Shown here one piece after another: positions 26,343 to 33,804 of a stretch of DNA of 64,000 nucleotides. A program made the position numbers and the translations under genes. The DNA lies in the NCBI RefSeq assembly GCF_001614315.2, contig NZ_LVEG02000001.1, forward strand, positions 671,969 to 735,968, read 5' to 3'. Each line of letters begins with the position of its first letter. Positions within the stretch are counted from its first letter, which is position 1. The notes under the pieces were generated by a model. That model made no database searches, was not told the DNA's origin, and saw only the letters and a list, made by a program, of their open reading frames with translations. Source of the stretch: Halofilum ochraceum (lineage in GTDB: Bacteria; Pseudomonadota; Gammaproteobacteria; XJ16; Halofilaceae).

Positions 26343-26921
26343 ATGCCTGCCAGCATCCTGATCATCCAGGGTCACCCGGACCCGGATCAGAAGCACTTCT
26401 GTCATGCCCTGGCCGACGCGTATGCGGAGGCAGCCGAACAGGCCGGTCATTCGGTGCGGCGCGTGGAAATCGCGCGACTGGAGTTTCCACTGATACGGCA
26501 GGCCGAAGACTGGAAGCACGGCGAAGCGCCACCGGCGATCGCCGATGTCCAGGCGGAACTGCTCCGCGCTGGACACATCGTCATCATCTATCCGCTGTGG
26601 CTCGGGACCATGCCCGCGCTCCTCAAAGGTTTTCTCGAGCAGGTGTTCCGGCAGTCCTTCGCGTTCGGCGCGGACCCGATGCGGCCGGAGCGCAAGCTGC
26701 GCGGGCGCTCGGCGCGCGTCGTGGTGACCATGGGCATGCCCGGTTGGATTTACAGGGCGTACTTCATGGCTCATGGGCTCAAGAATCTCGAACGCAATAT
26801 TCTGCGTTTCTGCGGCATCCGTCCCGTGCGTTCCAGCCTGGTGGGCATGGTGGAGGGAGACTCCGCTCGCCGCGGGCGCTGGCTTGAACGCATGCGTCGC
26901 CTGGGCGCCGCCGCCCGTTAA
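26343..26921 (+). CDS. NAD(P)H:quinone reductase-like flavoprotein (flavodoxin_2 fold)
   Basis: A 192-residue flavodoxin-like fold protein. ILIIQGHPDPDQKHFCHALAD is the phosphate-binding loop of the NQO1/MdaB/KefF group, and IVIIYPLWLGTMPALLKGFLEQVF is the flavin-ring loop. Such enzymes reduce quinones by two electrons or serve as regulators of KefC-type channels. ATG 26343 places the conserved strand at residue 4; no strong ribosome site is seen. The 180 bp upstream, towards the divergent DUF938 gene, hold no other gene. Exact substrate is unknown. Confidence 0.85.
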   Translation: MPASILIIQGHPDPDQKHFCHALADAYAEAAEQAGHSVRRVEIARLEFPLIRQAEDWKHGEAPPAIADVQAELLRAGHIVIIYPLWLGTMPALLKGFLEQVFRQSFAFGADPMRPERKLRGRSARVVVTMGMPGWIYRAYFMAHGLKNLERNILRFCGIRPVRSSLVGMVEGDSARRGRWLERMRRLGAAAR

Positions 26922-26928
26922 GGGAGCT

Positions 26929-27058
26929 CTGATTAAAGCCGGGCAGCGCGTTGGGAGACGGTGTAGGTCGGGCTTACAGCCCGACACTCGTAAGCCACTG
27001 ATCCGTCGGGCTATAAGCCCGACCTACAGGATTCCCGATAATCAGGGGTTCCTCAAGG
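26929..27058. repeat. Family B repeat element, copy 1 (paired palindromes)
   Basis: TGTAGGTCGGGCTTACAGCC (from 26962) and its inverse (27005-27028) face each other across an 18-bp core. The flanks AGCTCTGATTAA and ATAATCAGGGGTTCC are also partly inverse. About 130 bp match the element at 36797-36925, but the core is in the opposite orientation. Confidence 0.85.
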
Positions 27059-27086
27059 GAGTGTTGGTCAACGGGGCGGAAGGGGA

Positions 27087-27800
27087 TCAGCGATCCGGGA
27101 TGCGCACCTGATTGCTCCAGCCGTGGATATCGCCAGCGCGTTCCAGCAGCCAGGGCGTGGTGCCGCGGCGATCGTAGAAACGCGGGTTCGGTATGCGCGC
27201 GGCGAGGACGGCGGCCTGCCAGCGGCTGATGGAACCGACGGGCGTATCGTAATAGTGACGCGCCGCCGCCGCGGCACCGAAAACGCCATCGCCCCATTCG
27301 ATGATGTTGAGGTACAGCTCGAGGATGCGGCGCTTGTCGAGCACCGCCTCCAGCATCACGGCGATAACCGCCTCCTGCGCTTTGCGCAGATACGTCTGGC
27401 GCGGCGAAAGGAACAGATTCTTGGCCAGCTGCTGCGTGATCGTGGAACCGCCCCGCACGACTTCGCCGGCCTCGCGGTTCTCTTCCATGGCTTTGTGCAG
27501 GGCGGTCCAGTCGATGCCGCCATGCTCCATGAAGCGCGCATCCTCGGCGGCGATGACGGCGCGTTTGAGCCAGTGCGAGATCCCGTCGTACTCGACCCAG
27601 CGGTGATCGAGCGCTTTGCCATCGGCGCGCCGGATTTCCATGAAAGCGGTCGTCTGGGGATCGTGATCGGCATAGTGCACGATCCAGCCGAGGTACCAGG
27701 TCTGGATCCCGATCAGAACGACCGCCGCCACGCCAAGCGCCGCGCCGGCGAGCCGGATCAACAGCCGTCGGTTCCTGCGTCGCATCCGTTCAGCGTTCAC
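27087..27800 (-). CDS. mtgA: Monofunctional peptidoglycan glycosyltransferase MtgA
   Basis: A 237-residue inner-membrane enzyme that polymerises glycan strands from lipid II. A single N-terminal anchor (about 12-38) precedes the GT51 domain. Motif 1 is AAEDARFMEHGGID with catalytic Glu86; motif 2 is GGSTITQQLAKNLFLS; motif 3 ARKAQEA-type (RKAQEAVIAVMLE); motif 4 KRRILELYLNIIEWGDGVFG. Its ATG overlaps the asparaginase stop codon in an ATGA, so the two are translationally coupled, an unusual pairing. A repeat element lies just after its stop. Confidence 0.95.
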   Translation of the reverse strand: MNAERMRRRNRRLLIRLAGAALGVAAVVLIGIQTWYLGWIVHYADHDPQTTAFMEIRRADGKALDHRWVEYDGISHWLKRAVIAAEDARFMEHGGIDWTALHKAMEENREAGEVVRGGSTITQQLAKNLFLSPRQTYLRKAQEAVIAVMLEAVLDKRRILELYLNIIEWGDGVFGAAAAARHYYDTPVGSISRWQAAVLAARIPNPRFYDRRGTTPWLLERAGDIHGWSNQVRIPDR

Positions 27801-28834
27801 TCATCGGTCAATTCACCCTGCAGATTGCGCGCGAACTGCTCGCGCGCGGACTCTGGTGTGGCGCCTCCGGCGAACAGGACGTGCAGCTTCGCGAGCGCGG
27901 CCTCGCGCGTCATGTCCCCACCGCTGACGACGCCGGCCGTGGCCAGCGGTGTACTGGAGGCGTAGCGACCCATGCGGATGCGGCCATCGCGCGCCTGCGA
28001 TACCGCGCCGACCACGACACCGCGCGCATGCGCGGCGGCCACCGCATCGACGAATGCCCGGTCGCCACCGGGCCCGATGCCGGCGGGATACGCTTCCAGT
28101 ACGATACCCTGCACGCCGCTGCCGACCACGGCATTGAAGGTACGGGCGTCGAGCCCGGGGTAGGCGGGGAGCATCGCGATACGGACATCTGCCGCATCGG
28201 TCGCGCGAATACCAGCGGTATCCGCGGGGCGTTCGCCGCCGGCACTCGCGCGATACTCGATTCGCTCGCCGATCTGCGCCAGCGGGTCGCAGACGGGGCT
28301 CACGAACGGCTGCGTGTAACTACCGTGGCGTTTGGTGGCCCGATTCGCGCGCAGCAGTCGATCGCCGAAGACGATCCCGGTCTCCGAGGTCACCGCGGCC
28401 GCGATGACGCGGAGTGAATTCAGCAGATTCGCAGGGGCATCGCTGCCGGGCTCGCCCAGTGGGCGGCTGGCACCGGTCACGATCACGGGCTGGTTACCGG
28501 CGGGCTGGAGAAACGAGAGCGCGGACCCCGTGTAGGCGAGTGTGTCGGTGCCGTGGATCACCACGAAGCCGCGGCAGCGGTCGGCATGCGCCCGGATGGT
28601 ATTCGCCAGCGCGTACCATAACGGCGGGGTGACGTCGGAACTGTTCAGCGGCGGTCCCGCGTCGTGCTCGATCCATTCGATCGGCGGCATCCCGGACGCA
28701 TGCAGCTCGGGTACATCGCGTTCGACCCGCTGCGGCAGATCTTCGGAAGGTTCGTAACCGCGGTCCGATTGCTGCATGCCGAAGGTACCGCCGGTGTAGA
28801 TCAGGCCCACGGGGCGGTCGTCGCGTTGATTCAT
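27797..28834 (-). CDS. Type I (cytoplasmic) L-asparaginase
   Basis: A 345-residue asparaginase that hydrolyses asparagine to aspartate and ammonia. The first active-site threonine lies in IYTGGTFGM (Thr14-Gly-Gly-Thr17) and the second in VVIHGTDTLAYT; the Lys of the second triad follows in the VIVTGASRPLGEPGSDAPANLL segment's region. No signal peptide is present, consistent with the cytoplasmic type I enzyme. ATG 28834 is chosen for its GGAGAG site; an in-frame start at 28918 would add an unrelated leader. mtgA overlaps its end by four bases. Confidence 0.9.
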   Translation of the reverse strand: MNQRDDRPVGLIYTGGTFGMQQSDRGYEPSEDLPQRVERDVPELHASGMPPIEWIEHDAGPPLNSSDVTPPLWYALANTIRAHADRCRGFVVIHGTDTLAYTGSALSFLQPAGNQPVIVTGASRPLGEPGSDAPANLLNSLRVIAAAVTSETGIVFGDRLLRANRATKRHGSYTQPFVSPVCDPLAQIGERIEYRASAGGERPADTAGIRATDAADVRIAMLPAYPGLDARTFNAVVGSGVQGIVLEAYPAGIGPGGDRAFVDAVAAAHARGVVVGAVSQARDGRIRMGRYASSTPLATAGVVSGGDMTREAALAKLHVLFAGGATPESAREQFARNLQGELTDE

Positions 28835-28956
28835 GACGGTCTCTCTCCGGTTGCGGATTGCCGGGGCGCGCGGCGGGGTCGTTACGTTACACGCAACGGT
28901 CGTCGATTGTCCCGGCATCCGGTGAGCGATGACCCCCGAAAAGGAGGCGACAGTCT

Positions 28957-30213
28957 GTGCGCGGGAGTCGTTCGATGGCGAATGCAGGTGGAGCGGGTTG
29001 GTGGCACGGGTGGCCCGTCCCCGGGCTCGTGCTGGTTGCGATGCTGCTCGCCGGCTGCACCGCGACCGATCCGCTCTACCGCCCGGCCGAGCGCCTTTAC
29101 ACGGCCGAGCCGGAGCCGGATTACGCGGCCTACCTGAGCGGTGCGCGCCGGCATCTCCAGGAATACACGGTTGCCGTCGACGGTTTCGACCGCGAGCGGC
29201 AGATCGAGTGGCGCATGCCCTTCGAACGGGCGCCCGCGGCCCATTGCGACCCCTCCGAAACGACCGGACTGCTGCTGATCCATGGGCTGGCCGATACGCC
29301 GTTCATTTTTCGGGATCTGGCCGATCGTCTCGCCGCACGCTGCGTGCGCGTGCGCGCGATCCTGCTGCCGGGGCATGGCACCCGGCCGGGCGATCTGGTG
29401 ACCGCGGAATCGGCGCACTGGCTCGAAGCCGCCCGCGTGCATGCGCGCGGGCTGTCCGAGCAGGTCGATCGCCTCTACGTCGGCGGCCATTCGCTGGGTG
29501 GCGCGATCGCGACCGTGCTGGCGCTCGAGGATCCGTCCGTGCAGGGGCTGGTCGCCTTTGCGCCCGCGTGGGAACTGGCCGGGCTGCGCGACGTGCTGTG
29601 GCTGGGGACCCTGGCCGAACCGTTCATCGATTTCATCGAGCGCGAACCCGAACCGAATCCCGTGAAATACGAGAGTCTCGCCGTGAATACGGGCGACGAG
29701 ATGGGGGAGATGCTGGGGCGCGTGCAGTCGGAACTGGAGGCGCGCCCGTCCATCGACGATCTGCCGCTGCTGCTGGTGGCGACCGAGGCCGACTCGGTCA
29801 TCGATCTCGATTACCTCCAGCGGAATTTCCGCGAGCGGTTCACGCATCCTGACAGCCATATGCTGGTTTATCGGGATACCCGCGAACCGCTGCCGTCGTG
29901 GTGGCAGTCTCGACGCATGAGCGAGCGTATGGCCTGGTTGCCGGAACACCGGATCGTGGAGATGTCGCACCAGTCGCTGCCCGTCGGGGCGGGCAATCCG
30001 CTCTATGGGATGGACGGCCTGATCCGTCACTGTCTGGAACCAAACGGGGTCTCGCGCGAGGAATGCCTTGCGCGTGATCCGCAGAGCATCCGGTACGCCG
30101 CTTACCGGGGCGAGGCGGAACGCACGGGCCGGTATCTGACATCGCGGCTCACCTGGAACCCGCATTTCGACGACCTGGTGGAGCGGGTCGCGCGTCTGCT
30201 CGACGCTAGGTGA
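28957..30213 (+). CDS. Lipoprotein alpha/beta hydrolase
   Basis: A 418-residue protein with a lipobox LAGC (Cys34) after a hydrophobic stretch, so it is predicted to be a lipid-anchored envelope hydrolase. LLLIHGLADTPFIFRDLADRL is the oxyanion strand and VGGHSLGGAIATVLAL carries the nucleophile serine. The strong AAGGAGG at 28941-28947 points to GTG 28957; ATG 28975 would also retain the lipobox. The last 120 residues (LYGMDGLIRHCLEPNGVSREEC) are a conserved extension I cannot name. Substrate unknown; esterase or lipase activity is plausible. Confidence 0.83.
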   Translation: MRGSRSMANAGGAGWWHGWPVPGLVLVAMLLAGCTATDPLYRPAERLYTAEPEPDYAAYLSGARRHLQEYTVAVDGFDRERQIEWRMPFERAPAAHCDPSETTGLLLIHGLADTPFIFRDLADRLAARCVRVRAILLPGHGTRPGDLVTAESAHWLEAARVHARGLSEQVDRLYVGGHSLGGAIATVLALEDPSVQGLVAFAPAWELAGLRDVLWLGTLAEPFIDFIEREPEPNPVKYESLAVNTGDEMGEMLGRVQSELEARPSIDDLPLLLVATEADSVIDLDYLQRNFRERFTHPDSHMLVYRDTREPLPSWWQSRRMSERMAWLPEHRIVEMSHQSLPVGAGNPLYGMDGLIRHCLEPNGVSREECLARDPQSIRYAAYRGEAERTGRYLTSRLTWNPHFDDLVERVARLLDAR

Positions 30214-30232
30214 ATCGTCGCGCGCCCGGCGC

Positions 30233-30859
30233 TCAGCCGACGGCGTGGAACAGATCGGGCACGACGGTGTGCGGGCGTACCACGGCCGGGGTATCGGTGT
30301 CGTCATGGGCCGCACGGAAGCCGGTGGCGATGTCATAGACCACGGCGTAAAACATGGCCTGCTCGCTGTCGGGGCCATCCATCGCCGCCTCGAGATCACG
30401 CCAGCGGATACTGATCTCCTGGGCACCGCCGAGCCGCTGCTCGCGGGCCTCGTCCAGGCGATCGCGGCACCATTGTTCCCATTCGACGTCATCGCCGTCG
30501 CCGCGGCGCGCGTGCACGACCAGGGTCACGCCCTCGGAATCGACCTCGCCTACGGTGACACCGGAGCGCGCGAGTATCCGCGATGCCTCCACCGCGCGGG
30601 CGTAATGGCGGTGCTGCCCCGGGTTCGAGATCAGGGCGCCCGCGGGCAGGGAACTTCGCGCCATGTGGATCGGATGCGGGCAGGGTTGCCACTCCTCGCC
30701 GTCCCAGTGGCAGTAATGGCCATCGCGATTGGTGTTCTGCGCTTCCAGGCGATTGGCGCCAACGGGCGGATCCAGCGCGGCGAGCGGCTCGTCCGCGATC
30801 AGCCGGCGTCGGCGTCGACCACGGGCGTCCAGTTCGAAAACGTCGTAGCGGAGTTCCAT
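30233..30859 (-). CDS. Unknown 208-residue soluble protein
   Basis: I do not recognise this family. The protein is acidic, without signal peptide or membrane span. It starts MELRYDVFELDARGRRRRRL and contains SDPEQAMFYAVVYDIA-like hydrophobic strands near the C-terminus. Codon usage, with strong third-position G+C, supports coding on this strand. It converges on the lipoprotein hydrolase with 19 bp between stop codons, and no terminator is evident in that gap. Upstream (30860-31021) no gene is seen. It could be a family restricted to related halophilic gammaproteobacteria, which is inference. Confidence 0.55.
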   Translation of the reverse strand: MELRYDVFELDARGRRRRRLIADEPLAALDPPVGANRLEAQNTNRDGHYCHWDGEEWQPCPHPIHMARSSLPAGALISNPGQHRHYARAVEASRILARSGVTVGEVDSEGVTLVVHARRGDGDDVEWEQWCRDRLDEAREQRLGGAQEISIRWRDLEAAMDGPDSEQAMFYAVVYDIATGFRAAHDDTDTPAVVRPHTVVPDLFHAVG

Positions 30860-31021
30860 ATGCCCACCGGTCAGAATCAGTGTGTCCCTTTACCGGTGTA
30901 CGAGCCTAGCACAGCGATCCAGTGCCGATGTGGCGGTGCGATGAATATTCGATGAGACCCCGGTCACACTCCCGTCAGAAAGCTTGGCCCCAGGGGCAGG
31001 GCCCGCCGGGGCATTGATGAT

Positions 31022-32440
31022 TTACCGGCCTGGTTCCTCCGGCTGACCCGGGGAGCCCGTATCGTCTTCGTCTGCGGCGGTGCCGTGGCCGCCCGGGGCG
31101 GTGTCCGCCGCTTCCGCGCCAGCGGCTGTCGTGGCTGATTCGTCAGCCGTTTCCGCAGCGACTTCCGCGAGTGCCGGCGACAGGGCCGCCGTACGGGCGG
31201 GATTCGTCGACCAGGGCGATTGGGCCTCCACCGGGCCGGTCCGGGTAATGCGCATGCGATGCAGGGCGAAGGCCACGATGCCCGTCTGGGCGCCCGCGAG
31301 CAGCACGAGGAATCCGGTCGGACCGAACGCGTCCATGAGGATGCCGGCCGTGGAGGGGCCGAGCGTGGCGCCGATGCCGAATACCAGAATCAGGGTGCTG
31401 CTCGCGGCCACCATCTGCTCGGCGCGCAGATGGTCGTTGGTATACGCGATGAACAGCGAATACAGCAGCATGGGACCGACGCCGATGGCGGCGGCCAGAT
31501 AGACGAGCAGCCGCGGCCAGGTGCCGGTGACCAGGATCGCGACGAGCGAGGCAATGGCGCCAAACGCGGCGAGTCCGGTGATCACCTTGCGCCTGTCCAT
31601 GCGGTCGGAGAGCTTGCCGATCGGCCACTGGGCGAGGGCGGGCGCCGCGATCAGGATGAACATGAACACGGAAATCTGGCCGACCGACAGGCCGGCGGTG
31701 CGGCCGTAGACCGCGCCCATGCCGAACACCGCGCCCTGGAGGATCCCGGTGCTGAACGAGCCGAAGACCCCCAGCGGGGATATCCGGTAGAGGGCCGGCG
31801 CGCCGAGGCGTTCCGGGGCTTCCTGGACCGGCTGCGGCGTGATCGAGAACAGGATCGGGATCGCCGCGAACGAGATCAGCACCGAGACCAGGATGAACAG
31901 TTCATGCGCGACCGGGTCGCCGGTATTCAGCAGCAACTGGCCGCCGCCCATGCCGAAGTAGCTCACGATCATGTACACGGACAGCAGCCCGCCCCGGTGC
32001 TCGTTGGTGACGCGATCGTTCAGCCAGCTCTCGGTCACGATATACGCGCTGGCGAGGCAGTAGCCGGTCAGGACCCGCATCAGGGCCCAGACGGTGGGCG
32101 TGACGAACAGGCTCTGCAGAAGGATCGCGATCGAGGCGAGTGCCGCGACGGCCGCGAACACCCGCAGATGGCCGACCCGTCGGATCGTCCGCGGGGCGAT
32201 CTGCGAGCCGATCAGGAAGCCGACGAAGTAACCCGACATGACGACGCCGGTCACCGTCGAGCCGAAGGATTCCTCGGCCGCGCGCACGCCGAGCAGGCTG
32301 CCCTGCAGGCCGTTGCCGAGCAGCAGGAGGCCCATCCCCACGAGCAGCGCCCATACGCTGCCGGCGGCGCTGAACACGGCGTGATCCTGGATCCGCGGAA
32401 GCGGGGGCGTCGGCGGCCGCGGGATTACGATACGGCGCAT
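31022..32440 (-). CDS. MFS transporter (YcaD-like)
   Basis: A 472-residue major facilitator carrier with 12 membrane spans and a long hydrophilic C-terminal tail (about 400-472) rich in Ala, Glu, Gly and Pro. The first half has GVVMSGYFVGFLIGSQIAPR and ESWLNDRVTNEHRG, the second WPIGKLSDRMDRRKVI, which is the MFS loop motif between TM8 and TM9. It resembles the YcaD-type group of unknown substrate. It lies 29 bp after the SMR efflux gene on the same strand and may be co-transcribed with tetR and SMR from the same regulated promoter. Confidence 0.85.
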   Translation of the reverse strand: MRRIVIPRPPTPPLPRIQDHAVFSAAGSVWALLVGMGLLLLGNGLQGSLLGVRAAEESFGSTVTGVVMSGYFVGFLIGSQIAPRTIRRVGHLRVFAAVAALASIAILLQSLFVTPTVWALMRVLTGYCLASAYIVTESWLNDRVTNEHRGGLLSVYMIVSYFGMGGGQLLLNTGDPVAHELFILVSVLISFAAIPILFSITPQPVQEAPERLGAPALYRISPLGVFGSFSTGILQGAVFGMGAVYGRTAGLSVGQISVFMFILIAAPALAQWPIGKLSDRMDRRKVITGLAAFGAIASLVAILVTGTWPRLLVYLAAAIGVGPMLLYSLFIAYTNDHLRAEQMVAASSTLILVFGIGATLGPSTAGILMDAFGPTGFLVLLAGAQTGIVAFALHRMRITRTGPVEAQSPWSTNPARTAALSPALAEVAAETADESATTAAGAEAADTAPGGHGTAADEDDTGSPGQPEEPGR

Positions 32441-32469
32441 CGCTGATGTCCTCCTTACCGTCGCCGGGG

Positions 32470-32799
32470 TCAGGCGGAGCCGGCCTTGATGAGAATGACG
32501 CCCGTGACGATCAGTACGAACCCGATGATCTTGATGGCGCCGAGTGTTTCACCGAAGAACAGGGCGCCGACAATCGCGACGCCGATCACGCCCAGGCCCG
32601 CCCAGACGCCGTAGACGAAACCCACCGGCAGCGTGCGCAGCGTCAGCGCGAGCAGCCAGAACGCGATCGCGTAGCCGCCGACCACCACCAGACCGGGGGC
32701 CAGTCGCGTCATGCCGTCCGAGGCCTTGAGGGCGGATGTCGCCACGACCTCGCTGAGGATCGCGAGTCCCAGCAGGAACCAGGTAAGTGCAGCGGTCAT
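32470..32799 (-). CDS. SMR-family multidrug efflux protein (EmrE/Qac type)
   Basis: A 109-residue four-helix proton antiporter. LAILSEVVATSALKASDGMTRL holds the essential membrane Glu17 and the loop string typical of EmrE, followed by AFWLLALTLRTLPVGFVYGVWAGLGV, the QacE/EmrE helix 3 pattern rather than the guanidinium-exporting (Gdx) pattern. Likely substrates are lipophilic cations such as quaternary ammonium compounds. It overlaps the end of the tetR gene by four bases (ATGA) and so is translated together with its probable repressor. Confidence 0.92.
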   Translation of the reverse strand: MTAALTWFLLGLAILSEVVATSALKASDGMTRLAPGLVVVGGYAIAFWLLALTLRTLPVGFVYGVWAGLGVIGVAIVGALFFGETLGAIKIIGFVLIVTGVILIKAGSA

Positions 32800-33341
32800 G
32801 GGCGCGTCAGTTTTTCCAGTCGTTCGATCACGCCGGGGCGTTCGTCGTCGGACAGCACCGGCAGGCCGAAGATATCGCTGAGCCAGAGCCCGTCCGCGGC
32901 GAGTCGGGCAATCTGGGCGTTGGCCGGATCGATACCGTCGTCATGCAGCCGTTCGCGCCAGGTCGCCTGGCGGTCGCGCAGACTGGCGGTGAGATCCGGG
33001 CGGGTCGCGCCCGCGGCCAGTAGCGCGACACCGAGGCGGCCCGTCGGATCGTTCGCGGGCACATCGTCGACGGCGCAGGCGCGGATATAGCCGCGCGCCC
33101 AGCTCCCGGGTTCCGTATCGGTCGTCCGGTGCGCCTGGATGCGGGTCTCCGTGACTTCGATCAGGCGGTCTACCATCGCCATCAAGAGTGCTTCCTTGGT
33201 GCCGAAGTGATACAGCAGCCCGCCCTTGCTGAGCCCGGCCGCTTGCGCCACCGCCTCAAGCGTGAGCCCGGCGGCTCCGCGCTCGAGCACGACCTGACCG
33301 GCGGCTTCCAGAATGCGTGTACGGGTGTCTTCGCTTGCCAT
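32796..33341 (-). CDS. TetR-family repressor of the SMR efflux gene
   Basis: A 181-residue TetR protein. The helix-turn-helix is at about 5-50 (RTRILEAAGQVVLERGAAGL, then AQAAGLSKGGLLYHFGTKEALL), followed by a ligand-binding domain. ATG 33341 is selected because the next upstream in-frame codons run through a tandem repeat and the palindromic operator lies just 8 bases upstream (33350-33369). The gene is the first of tetR-SMR, and self-repression is expected. In-frame extension to 33623 would translate the 7-bp repeat and is rejected. Confidence 0.93.
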   Translation of the reverse strand: MASEDTRTRILEAAGQVVLERGAAGLTLEAVAQAAGLSKGGLLYHFGTKEALLMAMVDRLIEVTETRIQAHRTTDTEPGSWARGYIRACAVDDVPANDPTGRLGVALLAAGATRPDLTASLRDRQATWRERLHDDGIDPANAQIARLAADGLWLSDIFGLPVLSDDERPGVIERLEKLTRP

Positions 33342-33349
33342 GGTGGGAG

Positions 33350-33369
33350 TATACCGTCTGGACGGTATA
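33350..33369 (-). promoter_or_regulatory. tetR operator overlapping a -10 element
   Basis: TATACCGTC and GACGGTATA form a perfect 9-bp inverted repeat with a 2-base spacer. On the minus strand the right half merges into TATACT, a good -10, six bases before the tetR ATG. This predicts repression by occlusion and a transcript that starts at or very near the start codon. No clear -35 is seen (TTCAAC 17 bases upstream). Confidence 0.75.
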
Positions 33370-33410
33370 GTTGAAACCGGTTGTAGTTTGAGGCGGCAGG
33401 CGGCAGGCCA

Positions 33411-33514
33411 AGGGCCAAGGGCCAAGGGCGAAGGGCGAAGGGCGAAGGGCGAAGGGCGAAGGGCGAAGGGCGAAGGGCGAAGGGCGAAGGGCGAAGGGCG
33501 AAGGGCGAAGGGCG
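33411..33514. repeat. 7-bp tandem repeat tract
   Basis: Two AGGGCCA units, twelve consecutive AGGGCGA units (33425-33508) and a partial AGGGCG. The unit is not a multiple of three and lies between the tetR operator and the SRP RNA gene. Copy number is likely to vary by slippage. Confidence 0.97.
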
Positions 33515-33597
33515 GGGTGTGGCGATGGGGGTCTTTCAACCGGGGGTGGCGCGGGTATACACTCTCGCGCCCGGTCGACGGCCGACCGGGCTTCGAT

Positions 33598-33710
33598 GGT
33601 GGGCCGTATCCGTCCCCCCGCAACGAAACGTCGTGAACCCCGTCAGGCCCGGAAGGGAGCAGCGGCAGCGGCGATCTTCGGGTGCCGGGGTGTGGCGGAT
33701 GCGGGCCACC
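33598..33710 (+). ncRNA. ffs: Signal recognition particle RNA (4.5S)
   Basis: The conserved domain IV hairpin is present: GTGAACCCCGTCAGGCCCGG, then AAGGGAGCAGC with the asymmetric loop, and GGTGCCGGGGTG on the return strand. The closing stem GGTGGGCCGTATCCG (from 33598) pairs with CGGATGCGGGCCACC (to 33710), allowing G-U pairs. Length about 113 nt fits bacterial 4.5S RNA. It lies directly upstream of dnaX, as in many gammaproteobacteria. TATACA at 33555-33560 may be its -10; a GGTCG/CGACC hairpin (about 33571-33590) separates it from the RNA body. Confidence 0.95.
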
Positions 33711-33804
33711 GCCCTTACCCTGACGTACCCGTGGCGGTTACTCAGCGACCCGCACGCTCAGTATAATCACGGGCCACGTACCCGCCGCCGGGGTTCCTGC
33801 CCGC

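Noticed and set aside
33411..33514. CRISPR array
   Set aside because: Units are 7 bp without spacers; simple tandem repeat.
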